In this document: piece by piece, positions 42,101-53,458 of the stretch | Numbering within the stretch: the first letter of the stretch is position 1 | Layout of the letters: every line of letters begins with the position of its first letter | Assembly (NCBI GenBank): GCA_030141605.1 | Contig: JAQGDQ010000031.1 | Span: 728,001-792,000 of the forward strand | Source of the DNA: Tubiluchus corallicola | Lineage: Eukaryota > Priapulida > Priapulimorpha > Priapulimorphida > Tubiluchidae | Reading direction: 5' to 3' | Length of the DNA: 64,000 nt | Program-made: the position numbers and the translations under genes | The notes under the pieces: generated by a model | Seen by the model: only the letters and a program-made list of their open reading frames with translations | Database searches by the model: none | Told to the model about the DNA's origin: nothing

Positions 42101-45100
42101 GTTTTCTACACTTTACATGGCATATGTGAGAGAATGCCATTACATACTATTGTTACTGTCCATTAGATGCCACCACATAACAACTTGAGAATTCTATTGT
42201 CTTTTTTATTAAGTGATAAATAAGTATGATAGGTAAACATTTTTTCATTAAAAAGTGAAATGAAGGTCTTCATTCAAATGGAGAAGAACTGCTCTGCATA
42301 TTTGCCGTCATTTATTTATGTTATACTGTTTTCCTATTTGATCACCTGCTAAAACATGTCGCTTCATTATCAGCCTGTAAGTTATTGCATTAATAAATTC
42401 ATTGTGAATTATAAACATCAATCATAATTCTGCTTGTGAAGCCACTTGCTTACTTTAACATTCACTGTTTCTTTTTCCAAAATTTTTAAACCATTAAGAT
42501 GTTAGCAGAGTTGCTTTGTTTCTTTATAGGGGCTAGTAGGTCATGTTGCTGTTATTAACACCCTCTGCTGGCCAAGAACCGAAGTGATTAAGGTGTCATC
42601 AGCCAAACTGTCATGTTCACTTGATTGTCCAGAACAGGTATCTTCTGACAAAGAATCAAAGTTCTTGCTGCTGTCTGATATTCCTTCGATGGGCATTACA
42701 TCGATTGCCAATTTAGCAGGAGGGACGATGACCACCAAGCTGCCGAACGAATCTCATGCTGTTATACATCAAGATGGTGATATTTTTATCTTGCGCAATG
42801 ATAAACTAACAGCAAGTTTTGATTCATGTGGTAGGCTGGTCTCTTTAAGAGTTTTAGACTTAGAAAAGGAGTTTGTTGCTTTCGGATGTTTGGCTAATCA
42901 ATTTGTTATGTTTGATGATATTCCGTTATACTGGGATGCTTGGGACGTAATGGATTATCACTTACAAACAAGGTGCAGTAACTTTATTTTGATGTATTTA
43001 AATAGTTATAAACTTTTATTATAAAGTTTAAATTTGACTGAACTGGTGCAGAATGTTATTATAAGGTGTCTTTTGAAATCTTTGTAAATGACTGACTGCT
43101 GTGCAGGTAATTGAAAGTTTGCTAAGAAAGCTATTTTATAAATATTGTATTCTTAAGTTTACAGTGTATGAATGCGTTTTTCGTACATTGTTAGTTGAAC
43201 TGCACAACTTGGGCAACTTGTGGTAGTTGCTCTCTTCTGAAGGTCGTTAAAACTCCTGCATGCGAAGAACAAACCATTTTTTTCTAGATTTGAAACAAAC
43301 AAACGCATGACAAGTAAAAAAACTAGGAAACATAAAAAATAACAGTTTGGCGTTTTGCAGTACGTAGTACTTGTTCTGTTTTAAGTACTTCACGAAGATT
43401 TCAAAGCAAGTTAAGTTGGCACTATGTGTAATTTAGAAATTTGTTCTTGGTTTTTAGGAAAGCGGTGAGTAACATCAGATTGGATGCTGTGATTACTGAA
43501 AGTGGGCCTCTTAGAGTAACTCTTCACACTTCTCTTCAAATCAGTGGTGAAGCACCGCCTGGTGAGTTTGGTGGCAGTTACATTGAGCAATGGATTTCTC
43601 TCGATGCATTTTCTCCATACATCAGGTTTTCGACAAAGGTACATACATACAGTTTTGATTCTTCAATTAGCTTGAACTGCAAATCATTGTTTTTGTAATA
43701 GACAGTAATGGTAAACAGCATGCTTTCGGTTACTGAAGCCGAAAATGTATAGTTGTCGTGCCACTGTTCTTCAAAGCCTAGTTGTCGAGGAAGCGTAAAA
43801 TTACAGTACGTTAGTTGTACACTGTCACTGTATAATTTTCACGATCGTGAAATGAAGCCCAGTCATAAATCATTGCTAATACAAACTTACCGTTTATCGG
43901 CTGCATCTCAACGGTATTAAAGTAAAAACTCCTTTGTTATTGTTCTGAATCGTACCCTAATATTGTTATATGCTTGTGGCAGGATCAGAATCTAGCTAAT
44001 TATGTAAATTAATTCACGCCTTAGATTAGACACTGAATTGGTAACTCCCCTAGTGAGAAAAATAGTCAAGGTCATGATGAAACCAGTTATAAACACTTTC
44101 TTTTCTTGATTTTTAAATTAAACATTTTTGAAATTCATAATATTTGTGTCCCATCAATCTGTGGAATGTGGTCAAAATGTCTTTAATGATATATTGTACC
44201 ATATGAACCATATTATTTAAGGCTCACAAAACCAGTTATTTGAGGTTTATGATATTATGTTAACTATAGCTGGAGGCCATGGAATTTTAAAAAACGTATT
44301 TCCCCTGAGGTTCTCAGCCTTGGTAACATGATGTTACTAAGTATGCACCGTGACACTAAGCAAGTCCCTTTGCCTTGAAATAATAATGCTGTGGGCTACA
44401 GTTAGGTGGTCCATTACTGTGCTTTGCCCAAATATGCATGCAATGGTACTGTTGTAGGAAATAATGACTGTAAAAATAGTGTAATGTGAATGAATAATCA
44501 CCCATGAATGCAGTGATCACTTTGTAAACTACTGCTGTACAATTGCTCATGATTGAGAACACATCTGTCATGTATTATTGTGTTTTTCAAATTGGCTAAT
44601 TCAAATAAAGTTAATGCGCCGGTTAGCAAAACAAACATGTTCTAAATTCATCATATTTTTTTAAAAATAGAGATCTTTTTCATACATGGTTAAATAGATC
44701 AACAACATTTATAAGTTGCACAATACTGGTTTAGCTTGGCAAAACTATAGTATAAGCAAGTTCATTCCACCAAAGAGTTCTTGCTCCTGGCTTTAATACA
44801 TTTAACACACAATGATTTGAATGAATTTGACATAATTCAATTAACACACAGCCAAAAAGTCATATACTAATTTAATAATTTATATACCCGTCACATGCCA
44901 ATTATTGTACTTGAGCATTGAATGTAATTTAAGCACAGATTGTCTTGAAAGCATTTTGTACAGGACAGGCACGTCAAAATGCAATTATTCCACACTAATG
45001 ACTGAGATTTTTTGTATAATTGTTTCTCTCAATTTTTATGTATATTCAGCCTAAACTTAGCAGAGTGCATGAAGAGATTATTTACTTGTTTTTAACTAGA

Positions 45101-48100
45101 ACAGCAAATTTCATTTGTTACCACTTAATATTTTTGTACATTTGTAGGTTAAGTGGAATGAGACTCATAAATTTCTGAAAGTTGAGTTTCCATTCAACAT
45201 CCAAACTAGTGTTGCAACTTATGACATTCAGTTTGGTCATCTACACCGGCCAAATCACCTTAATACATCTTGGGACAGTGCCAAGTATGAGGTAAAGTCT
45301 GTCTTTCTCGTGCTGTCTCTCCATCTTCTCTCCCCTCATCTCTTTTGTTACCTTCTCTCCCCCTCCCCCTCTCTCTCTCTCTCTCCTTTCTCTCTCTCTC
45401 TCTCTCTTTCTCTCACATGCAGCAGTTTACTTTTGGGTCTGTTATTTTGCAGTGTAAAAGTTTTGTACCTAGTAAAAAAGAAAAATACCTGGGTCATATT
45501 TTATCAGATGACAATAGAGATGATTTAGATATATTACGACAATGTTCAATTTACTATGGCAGAGCAAATAAATTACTCATGAAATTTACTCACTGTTCAG
45601 GTAACGTGAAGAGACAATTGTTTAATGCTTACTGCAGTGTTTTTCAACCAGTGTGCCGCGGCACACTGATGTGCCATGAGAGATCATCAGGTGTGCCGTG
45701 GGAAATTATCTAATATCACCTAATTAACCATTGTCGGGTGTCTGTGCTGTAATAAAGTGTGGCCGATAATGTAATACTCTTCTATTTCAGTGGGTGGCAG
45801 CAGAGAGCGATAAATGCCTGTAAAGTCAGTAGAGTTAGTGTTTATGTACAGCATCATTACAAATATACTAACTTGACTCTCAAAACACTGCGGGATTGAA
45901 TGATAAACAAGAGAATTATCGCTGTTGTATGTTTGCTTAGTAAATTCGTATACAGTTTACTTTGAGCACATAACTGGTTTAGATATACCATAGTTTAGGT
46001 TTGCTATATATACAAATGCAAATGTGTTGCGGGCAATCAACCACAGACGGCTTCATTAATATAGTAAGTTTTCAGCTTCTTTAGAACTATCAATCGACTT
46101 GATCAGGCGTAATTGTAGGGCCAAAGAATTCCACAATTTGGAGGCAGGAGACGTGAACGATTATGTGACTAGCCTGCCACGTGAGACTTCAAGATTTCAC
46201 CACTTTCTGTGCTGACGCATCAGTCAGAATGGTCACGTGACGCATCAGTCAGAATGGTTGGTGGTGTGCCCGAGGATTTTGGAAATGTAAAAAATGTGCC
46301 GTGGCTCAAAAAAGGTTGAAAATCACTGGCTTACTGCACTACTTTTTATTGTATGTCCACTTGGAGACATTTTTATTCTTACAATCTTAGCAAACTCAAG
46401 GTTGCATATAATGTATCAACACGGAAGCTATTTAACTTTTCATATGATACGAGCGCAAGATATATTTCTACTAGACTTAATATTATTTATTTTGATGTTA
46501 TTCACAGAAAATGTGCATACAGTTTATATGTCAGGCTAAATAAGAGTGAAAATTTTATATGCAAGAACATTTTAAACAGTGATGCAAACTTTACTTCTGC
46601 AATTAGATGTCATTGGCGTAGTTTCTTATATAGTTAATTGTTATTTGTGTTATTGTTGTGGTTCATGATTTATTGTATTATTTGTATTAATTTGTGATGT
46701 GTTTATGAACTTTGCGAAGTTTGAAATAAAATATTAAATTTAAATCTAGATCTTGCTCTTTCCACATTTCATTATTTTTTCCTCATCTCATTTTTTTTGC
46801 TTTCTCTTCAGTGTTTACATGTGTAAAAATTACATCTTTGAGAACCTATATAAATCATATTTTTATAGTTGTTATTACTTATTAACATAGCAAGTGTTAT
46901 CAAAATTTTCAAAAACTGTTCTGGTATCGTTATTTCTCAGGTTTGTGGACACAAATGGATGGCTGTGACAGAGTATGGTAGCGGGGTTGCCATCCTCAAC
47001 GATTGCAAATATGGCTTCTCAACTCTAGGTGGAACAATTAGAATGTCACTGTAAGATCATTTTTATAACTATAGTATCTGTCTTACCTACAATTACATGC
47101 ATATCAAAGTTTTTTTGTACTGTTTGTTATATTGCAAGCTGAAATCCACCTAGCACATAACATCATTCAATTACTAGTACTGAATGATTATGGTAGGACC
47201 CTGATATAACTAATTACCAAGGACAAGACCTGCTGAGATCAGATATTGAAGTGTCTAGGGTCATTAGGATGTAAATACATTTTGTTTCAATAAAAGAAAT
47301 GGCTGGAAGCAGTATGATAGAGGAAACCCCCTAAAGTATTCTCTCTGCTGTCATCAATCTGCTTACTAACTGGATCAAGTGCTATTTATCTTTGTATCCA
47401 TGTGCAGATTTGGCTATTCTGCATTATCTTGTTTTCCGTACAAGAATTTTTTTCAATAAAAGAAATAGCTGGAAGCAGTATGGTAAAGGAAACCCACTAG
47501 CGCTCTCCGTGCAGTCACCTATCCACTTACTAGCCGGTTCCAGTGCTGTTTACCTTTGTATCCATGTGCATATTTAGCTATTCTGGATTATCTTGTTTTT
47601 TATTTGAAATGTGAAATATTGGTCATTGGTTATTTGTTCAAAGGTTGCGATCACCCAAAAGTCCTGATCCATACTCTGACATGGGCGAGCATTCGTTCGA
47701 ATATGCACTTATGCCATTCAAAGGTAAGTCACAGATTTAATTCTCCAGTACCATTGTAAAACATTTTACTGGTGTAAAAGTTTATTAACCAAAAAAAACT
47801 GGTTACCAAAAAATTAGAGTGTGCACACACTATATTGATTTTCTTATTGATTTTGGTTGTTGGTTTGTTTGCGAAATAGGAAGCAAAATTGTTATTTATT
47901 TTTGGGTTTTGTGAGAAAATTTGCATCATTGTTCTCTTTAAATATCCCAAAAAAGTAAGTGAATTCTGATGAAATTTTGTACAAGTATTTGGCTGTACTG
48001 TGGCTGAAGGATCATTCACTTAGATTTGCTGATCTGGTGATTGCTTAAGAAGTCAAAAAAATCTAATTTTTACAAGGAAAATTCTGTTTTTGTGGTATTT

Positions 48101-51100
48101 TGTTGAATACTGAAAAAGTAAAAAAAATAATGTAAGTTCACACATATCCTGATTCACTCTTCATTTGTAACCTTCTGCAGTAAATTTGCCTCATATACAC
48201 ATAGCACTGATTGGAGTTTTATAAAGATTGCACATGGAACCATTATCAGAAAAGAAATGTAGGAGAACTTACCAGTGATCAGAGATAAGAAATCCATTGG
48301 TCTACTGAATGGAATCAGTAATTGGTAAAAGTGATGGGAAGCCCATTTTTTATTTGATCTGTGACTTGGAAACAAGGCATCCTGTGAGCCTAGCTTGTTT
48401 TAGTTTCTGATGGTATAGCATCTTTTTCTACACATTTTAATCCAGGTTCTTTCCAGTCTGCTAGTGTTATTCAACAAGCTTACAACTTGAACAGTCCGCT
48501 CAGTATCCAATTCACTCAAGATGTCCTTCACCATTCTTTTGTGAAGGTGGATAATCCTGCTGTCGTCATAGAGACAGTCAAGCTAGTAAGTATTTTCTAA
48601 GTTGTTTGATTTCTGATCTTTACTTTGGATTTATTCCACTTTTTTGTTGTTAAAAATATAAATTATATTGTAAACTTAAAACAAGAAACCAAACTTGATT
48701 TTTATTTTTCTGTCTCACATGCCGAGTCACTAACTTTTCTTTTTTTGTGTATTTTTGTCTGATAATTGTTGATCAATATTTTATAAAATTTTAAGTATGT
48801 GAGCTTTGTCATTTCTACTACTTTCTACTTAAGACTTCATTTCATGTTGCTTTCAGTGCGCAAAAACGAAAGTTCTAAATTTGGTCAATAGTCTCGTCTT
48901 GGGAGCGTAACAATGAATATTTAGATATTTGTTGCTTAGTAGTGACCTTTTTATGGATACTAATTTGACCTACACGACTCTAGGCATGAAAAAAGTCTCG
49001 CAAAATCTTCTTCTGTGACTTGAGGTCTAATAAAGTTCCCGTTAGCCAATCACAGCATTTGATTAATTATCTTTGTGTTTATTACAAATGGACTTTGTAA
49101 TAAAAATATTGTTTAAACTAATAAAGTTCCTTTGGTAATTTTATATTTTGCTTTATCTTATGCTTGATGAATTTTTTTAATAACTTGTGTATTGCTTTTA
49201 TTACTTGAGATTTAACAAGTATGAGGTTACAAAGATGTCTTAGTAACTTGTGGTTTGCATTTCACCTCCCATAGGTACTATATGACTGGGAATTTGAACA
49301 GATGAAAACATATATTTTTGTCAGTCTGACAAATATTGATTAAATCTTTGCTCGTTTTACTAGCAAATCATTACTGATGAAGTATGATCGTCTAGTTTCT
49401 GATAGTAGCTAAAATTGTGACTGACTTCGACTCACACTGGAATAAAAATTTCTTAAAATCCTTGTTACAAGAGCTTTCAACATTTCCTCAGATGTCCAAT
49501 TAATCTGTTCGAATCTTTATTTCACAAAATCTATTGAGTATACTCTTGTGTTACTCTAGGTGGATGCACTTGACACTCGAGACACGGTTCCCTTAGTAAT
49601 GCGAATATACGAGTCGTTCGGAGGGACGGCTAATGCAACAGTGTCGTTGTTCGAATCACTTGATCATCGCATACTAATTACTAAAGTTATCGAGTAAGTA
49701 GGCAATAAGCATAGTGTGTTGTATTGTGAAATTTTTTGAACTTTTGCAACTTTTAAAGATCTTTCCAGCTTTGCTAAAATGCAACATAATGTATCTTTTG
49801 TGTTGATTTTTTTTAAAAAGGCATAAGTTTATTTTTTCTCAATCCAGCCAACAGATAGCACCTGAAACATAATGCATAATGTATTATTATTGTCACTGTT
49901 TATGGCACCTGTGTCATCATTTACTTACTTTATTTTCGACTATACAAGAGCTAGAATACCATTAAGACAATAGAACAGAATGCTCACATAAACTGATTTA
50001 CTTCTGATAGTGAGCTTTCTGTTCATGTGCTCACTGTGTTAATGTGTCCATGCTTGTAACATGGACGACAGTGGCATAGCTAAGATCGGGCAGTCTGCCC
50101 CGGGCAGCACTTTCTCAAGTGCACAGAAAAGGTTGATTGTGTCAGAACAGTTGAATGGCAAAACACCTGACCGCAGTGCATTATTATAAATTTTGATCAA
50201 TTTATCTCCAACTGGAATGCAAAATGCTAAATCTAAAATCTAAAATTGCAAGTACATTGCTATGTTGGTTGGACAAAGAACATTTAAACTCTTGGCAGCA
50301 TTACATTTCTATAGAATACAAGTGACTAAAAACAAAATCAAGTGTTGAAAGACATGTACATGTACAGTCAAATCTCTTTAAACCACCCACTTTGGAACTG
50401 CAAAAAGTTGGCATTATAACGAGTTTGACATTATAATTGTTACGTACGTTAGTGCATGTTACCTTCGCAATATAGCTAAACATTTTTTCATCTACTGAAT
50501 TTCACTTAGATGTGATTAGTTCATATAGCTTTTTCAGTCTGCCAAATTTTGCTTAACGCAAAAAAACATTCTAGCTGCAGTAGAACTCATCAAGCAGGTG
50601 GGAGCGATTAGTTGATTACTCTTTATTTGGACACTGTAGTGGTTTCACAAGATTTGTACTAAAAGTGTCGTGATGTAACATTTTATGCTATTATGAATGT
50701 GACATGTTACTGTACATTAATTGCTGGTTTTTACAAAGGTAACATGTTGCATGGACATTACTGGAAATAGTGATATGTTACTACGGTAGTAGTTACATAA
50801 AACATTCTGCAATTAGTATGTTACTTGTCAGTTATAACATGTTACTATGCAACATTATATTTATGTTGTTTTTTCAAGTCAGAAAATTGTAGGTACAATT
50901 TGCTTGCAATGACTTCACCATGCAATGAATGAGACATTACTACATGTATGTCTGTTGTTTTTGTCATTCATGCATTGTTTTCCATTGTTTATTTTTACTT
51001 TTTTCCATGTAGGTCAAACATTTATGAAGAAGTAACAGAAAGTTCTAGAATCCATCAGACTGAAGGCAGCAGCTTCAAAATACAACTTACACCATTTCAA

Positions 51101-51205
51101 GTGAAAACACTTCTAGTTTATCTACATGTTGATCAAATACCAATTAGAATTTCCAAGGAGTATTGGAAGCTTCAGCAAAGATTTGCACCTAGTGGAGATA
51201 AATAA
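24497..51205 (+). CDS. MAN2C1: Cytosolic alpha-mannosidase 2C1 (glycoside hydrolase family 38)
   Basis: Twenty-five exons: 24497-24594, 25002-25127, 25477-25600, 25754-25824, 27893-28067, 29209-29306, 30178-30269, 31446-31552, 32225-32335, 33595-33687, 33976-34092, 35059-35154, 35973-36064, 36841-36894, 38850-38973, 40076-40188, 40954-41140, 42530-42972, 43458-43638, 45148-45291, 46941-47050, 47644-47723, 48446-48585, 49560-49693, 51013-51205. Total 3303 nt, 1100 aa (human 1040). The enzyme trims free oligomannose released during glycoprotein quality control; the family needs a divalent metal. GHCHIDTAWLWP (255-266) supplies metal ligands H256 and D260 by family homology. [10 protein letters not shown] holds the nucleophile D370, and [10 protein letters not shown] holds the metal-binding H584. 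The beta-rich C-terminal GH38 domains follow to the stop. There is no signal peptide, which fits a cytosolic enzyme. Every junction keeps phase. The ATG lies 2 nt after a TTTTCAG acceptor. Exon 3 has a weak pyrimidine tract. Introns host several transposons and a splice-site minisatellite. Confidence 0.97.
25985..26130 (-). mobile_element. tRNA-derived SINE head in MAN2C1 intron 4
   Basis: Read on the minus strand, 26130-26050 starts GGTCCAGTAGCTCAGTTTGG (A box) and contains AGTTCAACTCC (B box), about 75 nt apart end to end, like a tRNA. Downstream on that strand (lower coordinates) there is a tandem duplication of about 29 bp: ATAGCATAAAGGCTAATT and ATAGCATAACGGCTAATT. Diverged arms argue against a working tRNA. 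Confidence 0.6.
26308..26875 (-). mobile_element. 3' part of a non-LTR retroelement-like dispersed repeat with GAA tail
   Basis: A pyrimidine-rich block of much higher G+C than its surroundings. On the minus strand it reads GGTCCCAAGCCCGGATAAAT, GAAGGGCATCCGCCTG, AAAACTGTGCCAAAA, then GGCGACCCCGAATAGGG and ends in a GAAGAAGAA tail. From memory, these words occur in an abundant repeat of fish and some invertebrate genomes, where a GAA-type tail marks the 3' end. I see no reverse transcriptase frame. It interrupts MAN2C1 intron 4. Confidence 0.55.
27441..27614. mobile_element. 174-bp pogo-like MITE (family B) in MAN2C1 intron 4
   Basis: TA flanks at 27439-27440 and 27615-27616. The left end is CAGTCAAACATTATTCTAAT; the right, read inward, is CAATCAAACCTCTTTATACC. 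Same family as 16674-16859. Confidence 0.75.
28489..28924. mobile_element. hAT-like element in MAN2C1 intron 5
   Basis: Ends TAGGGTTGCCAGA on the left and TAGGGCTGCCAGA read inward from the right, typical of hAT repeats that begin CAGGGTTGCCAGA. The flanks TGTATGTA and TTCATGTA match at 6 of 8 positions, consistent with an aged 8-bp duplication. There is no coding remnant. Confidence 0.65.
29970..30151. repeat. Compound (CT)n(CA)n microsatellite next to MAN2C1 exon 7
   Basis: Alternating blocks of CT and CA dinucleotides end 27 bp before the exon 7 start, so the array overlaps the zone where the branch point and pyrimidine tract are expected. Open frames through it on both strands are artefacts. 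Confidence 0.95.
31544..31972 (+). repeat. Minisatellite of about 38 bp that copies the exon 8 splice site
   Basis: About eleven units of 37-45 bp follow each other. The first begins inside exon 8 with TGTTCACAG, the last codons of that exon, then GTGTTTTTTTGTTTG, the start of intron 8. Later units keep the layout (T.TTCACAGGTATTTTTGTTTG, then TTTATTATTTTCACA). Copies that retain an AG|GT junction end at 31629, 31857, 31898 and 31941; other units have lost it. All three forward frames stay open over much of the array because it lacks stop words. Confidence 0.9.
36533..36606 (-). mobile_element. Decayed tRNA-like SINE head in MAN2C1 intron 13
   Basis: On the minus strand, AATGGTTAGAACAGCTG resembles an A box and GGGTTCGTGGACC a B box, at tRNA-like spacing. 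Stems are poor. No target duplication was found. Confidence 0.4.
37100..37265. mobile_element. Left-end fragment of family A MITE in MAN2C1 intron 14
   Basis: The text from GGCACTGCTTAATAGACTCA to the GCACTACAAAG word follows the left ends of 20702-21458 and 41173-41811. The right half is missing. Confidence 0.7.
41173..41811. mobile_element. 639-bp family A MITE in MAN2C1 intron 17
   Basis: TA flanks at 41171-41172 and 41812-41813. The left end is CAGTAGGCGTTGCTTAATAG; the right, read inward, is CAGTAGGTGACGTTTATTAG. It is close to the copy in ACADS intron 2 over its whole length, with indels. Confidence 0.88.
45340..45417. repeat. (CT)n-rich tract in MAN2C1 intron 20
   Basis: An imperfect CT run with CCCTCC interruptions. 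It lies directly before the truncated LINE and may be where the retroelement inserted. Confidence 0.85.
45420..46738 (+). pseudogene. 5'-truncated LINE: C-terminus of a non-LTR reverse transcriptase polyprotein
   Basis: The frame from 45420 encodes the YLGHILSDD region known from the C-terminal part of jockey/CR1-like non-LTR polyproteins (YLGH.ISDD, then a K.LF.AYC motif). The frame runs up to the hAT insertion at 45634 and resumes at 46329 in the same phase, with AYCTTFYC, ending at a TAA at 46635-46637. A short 3' UTR ends with GAAATAAAATATTAAATTTAAA near 46738. The upstream part of the element is absent, the usual outcome of incomplete reverse transcription. It is a dead copy inside MAN2C1 intron 20. 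Confidence 0.75.
45635..46328. mobile_element. hAT element nested inside the LINE fragment
   Basis: A 694-bp element with ends CAGTGTTTTTCAACC and, read inward from the right, CAGTGATTTTCAACC. A perfect 8-bp duplication, GCTTACTG, lies at 45627-45634 and 46329-46336. The subterminal GTGCCGCGGCACAC words are typical of one common hAT group in animals. No transposase is present. Confidence 0.92.
47285..47605. repeat. 166-bp tandem duplication in MAN2C1 intron 21
   Basis: 47285-47450 is repeated from 47451 with some divergence: TTTCAATAAAAGAAAT(G/A)GCTGG, GCAGTATG(A/G)TA and TTTGTATCCATGTGCA recur in order. The second copy ends about 40 bp before exon 22. Confidence 0.85.
50365..50490. mobile_element. 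Truncated family B MITE in MAN2C1 intron 24
   Basis: Starts after TA with CAGTCAAATCTCTTTAAACC and continues with GGCATTATAACGAGTTTGAC as in the other copies. The other terminus is not found. Confidence 0.6.
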
Positions 51206-51584
51206 CAAACTGAAATACCATTTACTGATCAATGTGTAGATAGTAAAAGAAACTCTAAACTATTTTCATTTTTACTGATATTGCTATTTTATTTTTTAAG
51301 AATTTGACACTGATTCAAAGTAAAATTACAACATATGTTGAAAATTGAGGATCTATATCAATATTATCTATTATGGAAATCAACAACTATGAAAATATCC
51401 AAAATTAAATCACTTTTTATTTACATATTATAGGAAGCAAATTTATTGAATTTCTGCAATTTACAAAATCTCTGTTAGCTTTCTGCCATTACTTGGAATG
51501 TTTTTGAGAAAGTTTTAGTCAGTGATCTGAATTGAATGCTAACTGAGAGCCTCTCGGCGAGACTTACTCGACTATAGCCTATAT

Positions 51585-51590
51585 AATAAA
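51585..51590 (+). promoter_or_regulatory. Candidate polyadenylation signal of MAN2C1
   Basis: First canonical AATAAA after the MAN2C1 stop, 380 bp downstream. A second lies at about 52313. Confidence 0.4.
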
Positions 51591-53228
51591 ACTGTTGTCA
51601 CACAGCTTCATAGCATTGACACACTACTAAAATGAGCAACTTAATTTTGCAGCGAGCTCTATACTATACCTCCAATTGATTGTACTTTACATTTTTACCA
51701 CAAATATAGCTTTGACATGAAAACAGTTTTGCATAAATCTGCATGCAAGCCTGTTGTGCAAAAATATGTAACACCTAATTAACAAAGATTATGGCAAAGC
51801 TATTACAGAACAGGCTTGTCTTATTCAGACAGGTTAGCTTCAGTAGCTTCGTGCTAACAATTTTACCACTTTGGCATCAAAACGCCAAGTATTTATAACA
51901 GGCCTCAAACAGACTATTTGTTACAAATGACTGGGTTTCCCAATGCCGACAGTGTTAGTAATGCCAAAATATTCTGCGTTATTGTCTACAGTAACTGCAC
52001 GTCTGATGGCCACCCGCAGTACATAATGCAACAGCTCAGCAGTGATCTCAACCGCTGAAAGAGCCAGCTGGCCATGGACGAATGCCACTTTTGTTATTAG
52101 TTAATCGTTTAGTGGCCGTATTCAACCTGTGCCGTTTTATATAAAAGCTATATAAGTGCCATTATCAGTGAAAAGATATTGTTGATCAACACAAGCTGTC
52201 GCCATTTTTAATTGCAGCTTTGCACAGGATGCTCGTATAAAATAATGGTAATCACATTTTTGTTTCATTTCATGACATGCCTGGATACCATTATAATACA
52301 TGTATAAGTTTTAATAAATCGAATTACAACAGGTTAAAGCATTTGATTTTTGTGACTATGATATTAAAAAAAACTCATTCTTCTCTCTATCTGTTTATTG
52401 TCAACTTTCTGATGGTTAGCTGAGTACAGTGGACAAATCCATATCATTTCCAGGCATCCAGACAACTGTAGGGTTAACACATGCATAAAACATGCACAAT
52501 TATACAATTTATCCATTCATTTAATTGATGCTATAACGTTCCATGCTATATACGTGATAATTAAAGTGTGTCATGTTATCAATGCAAACAAACAAACATC
52601 GTCACATATTTTGAAGCGAATATATCCATAATTTATTATAATGTTTTTAATAACAAAACAAGGTAAGGTGAACTCAAGCTAAGTTACCACGTAAGTCTCA
52701 CATATTTACCATTTCAGCTAGCTGATGATTAATGGAAGGAACTGACTGCCTGACTACATTATATACTAGAGTAAAATTACAAGTATCTACAAGTACACAT
52801 TTTCAGATATGAAAACAATATTATGGCATACAATAAGATAGGTTATGGTCATACGAAAGCTCCATAGTTTATTCAAACACTCTCCTCTCCAAGCCTCAAA
52901 CAGATTAACGTAGAACAAAAAAACATTAAATCAAAGTTATGTCTATTAAGCTTTTGAAATGTATTGAATTTATCATCAATCTATTAAAAGACTGTGCTAT
53001 GTTACACAAAATCAAAATATTTCTGAGAAAAGAAAGTTGACCTTAAGCATATGGATCTTTCCGGTGTCTCATTTTGGCAGACTGGTAATGTAGCATAATC
53101 CTTGGTCTACCATCCTATTGCATTTCATTCATGGATGCACAATTTATATTAAGGGTAGACAAGAAATTTCAGGAAAGACAAGCTTTTTCTTAAGGAAAAC
53201 CTTTTCCAACTGTCTCACCAGTATATTC

Positions 53229-53234
53229 TTTATT
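53229..53234 (-). promoter_or_regulatory. Candidate polyadenylation signal of ERCC6L
   Basis: TTTATT on the plus strand (AATAAA on the minus strand), about 225 bp after the ERCC6L stop. Confidence 0.4.
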
Positions 53235-53458
53235 ACAGAGACTTTGAGGTAAATTTGTGTAAAAAGTTATGTCTATGAAAATCTCAATTTCATTGAGAAT
53301 ATGGACTCAGCATCTCAAATAGAATCTCCTCTGTGCTCAAGTACTACTTGCATTAATTGTTTGATTTAGGTTATCATGTGATTTACTAAGAACAGAAAAC
53401 CTTTTTGCACTGCTGACATGATTACATAATTGTAAACTTTCACCATTCATAATACTAT

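Larger units (their letters stand above)
51206..53458. other. Convergent 3' intergenic spacer between MAN2C1 and ERCC6L
   Basis: About 2.25 kb that should contain both 3' UTRs. I see no further gene, RNA gene or defined transposon. It is AT-rich with no strong repeats. Confidence 0.5.

Noticed and set aside
50068-50110. CAGTGGCATAGCTAAG, resembling the left end of a hAT repeat
   Set aside because: I found no matching right end or target duplication, so an element could not be delimited. A similar lone end, CAGTAGCGTAGTTAAAATT near 30589, has the same problem.
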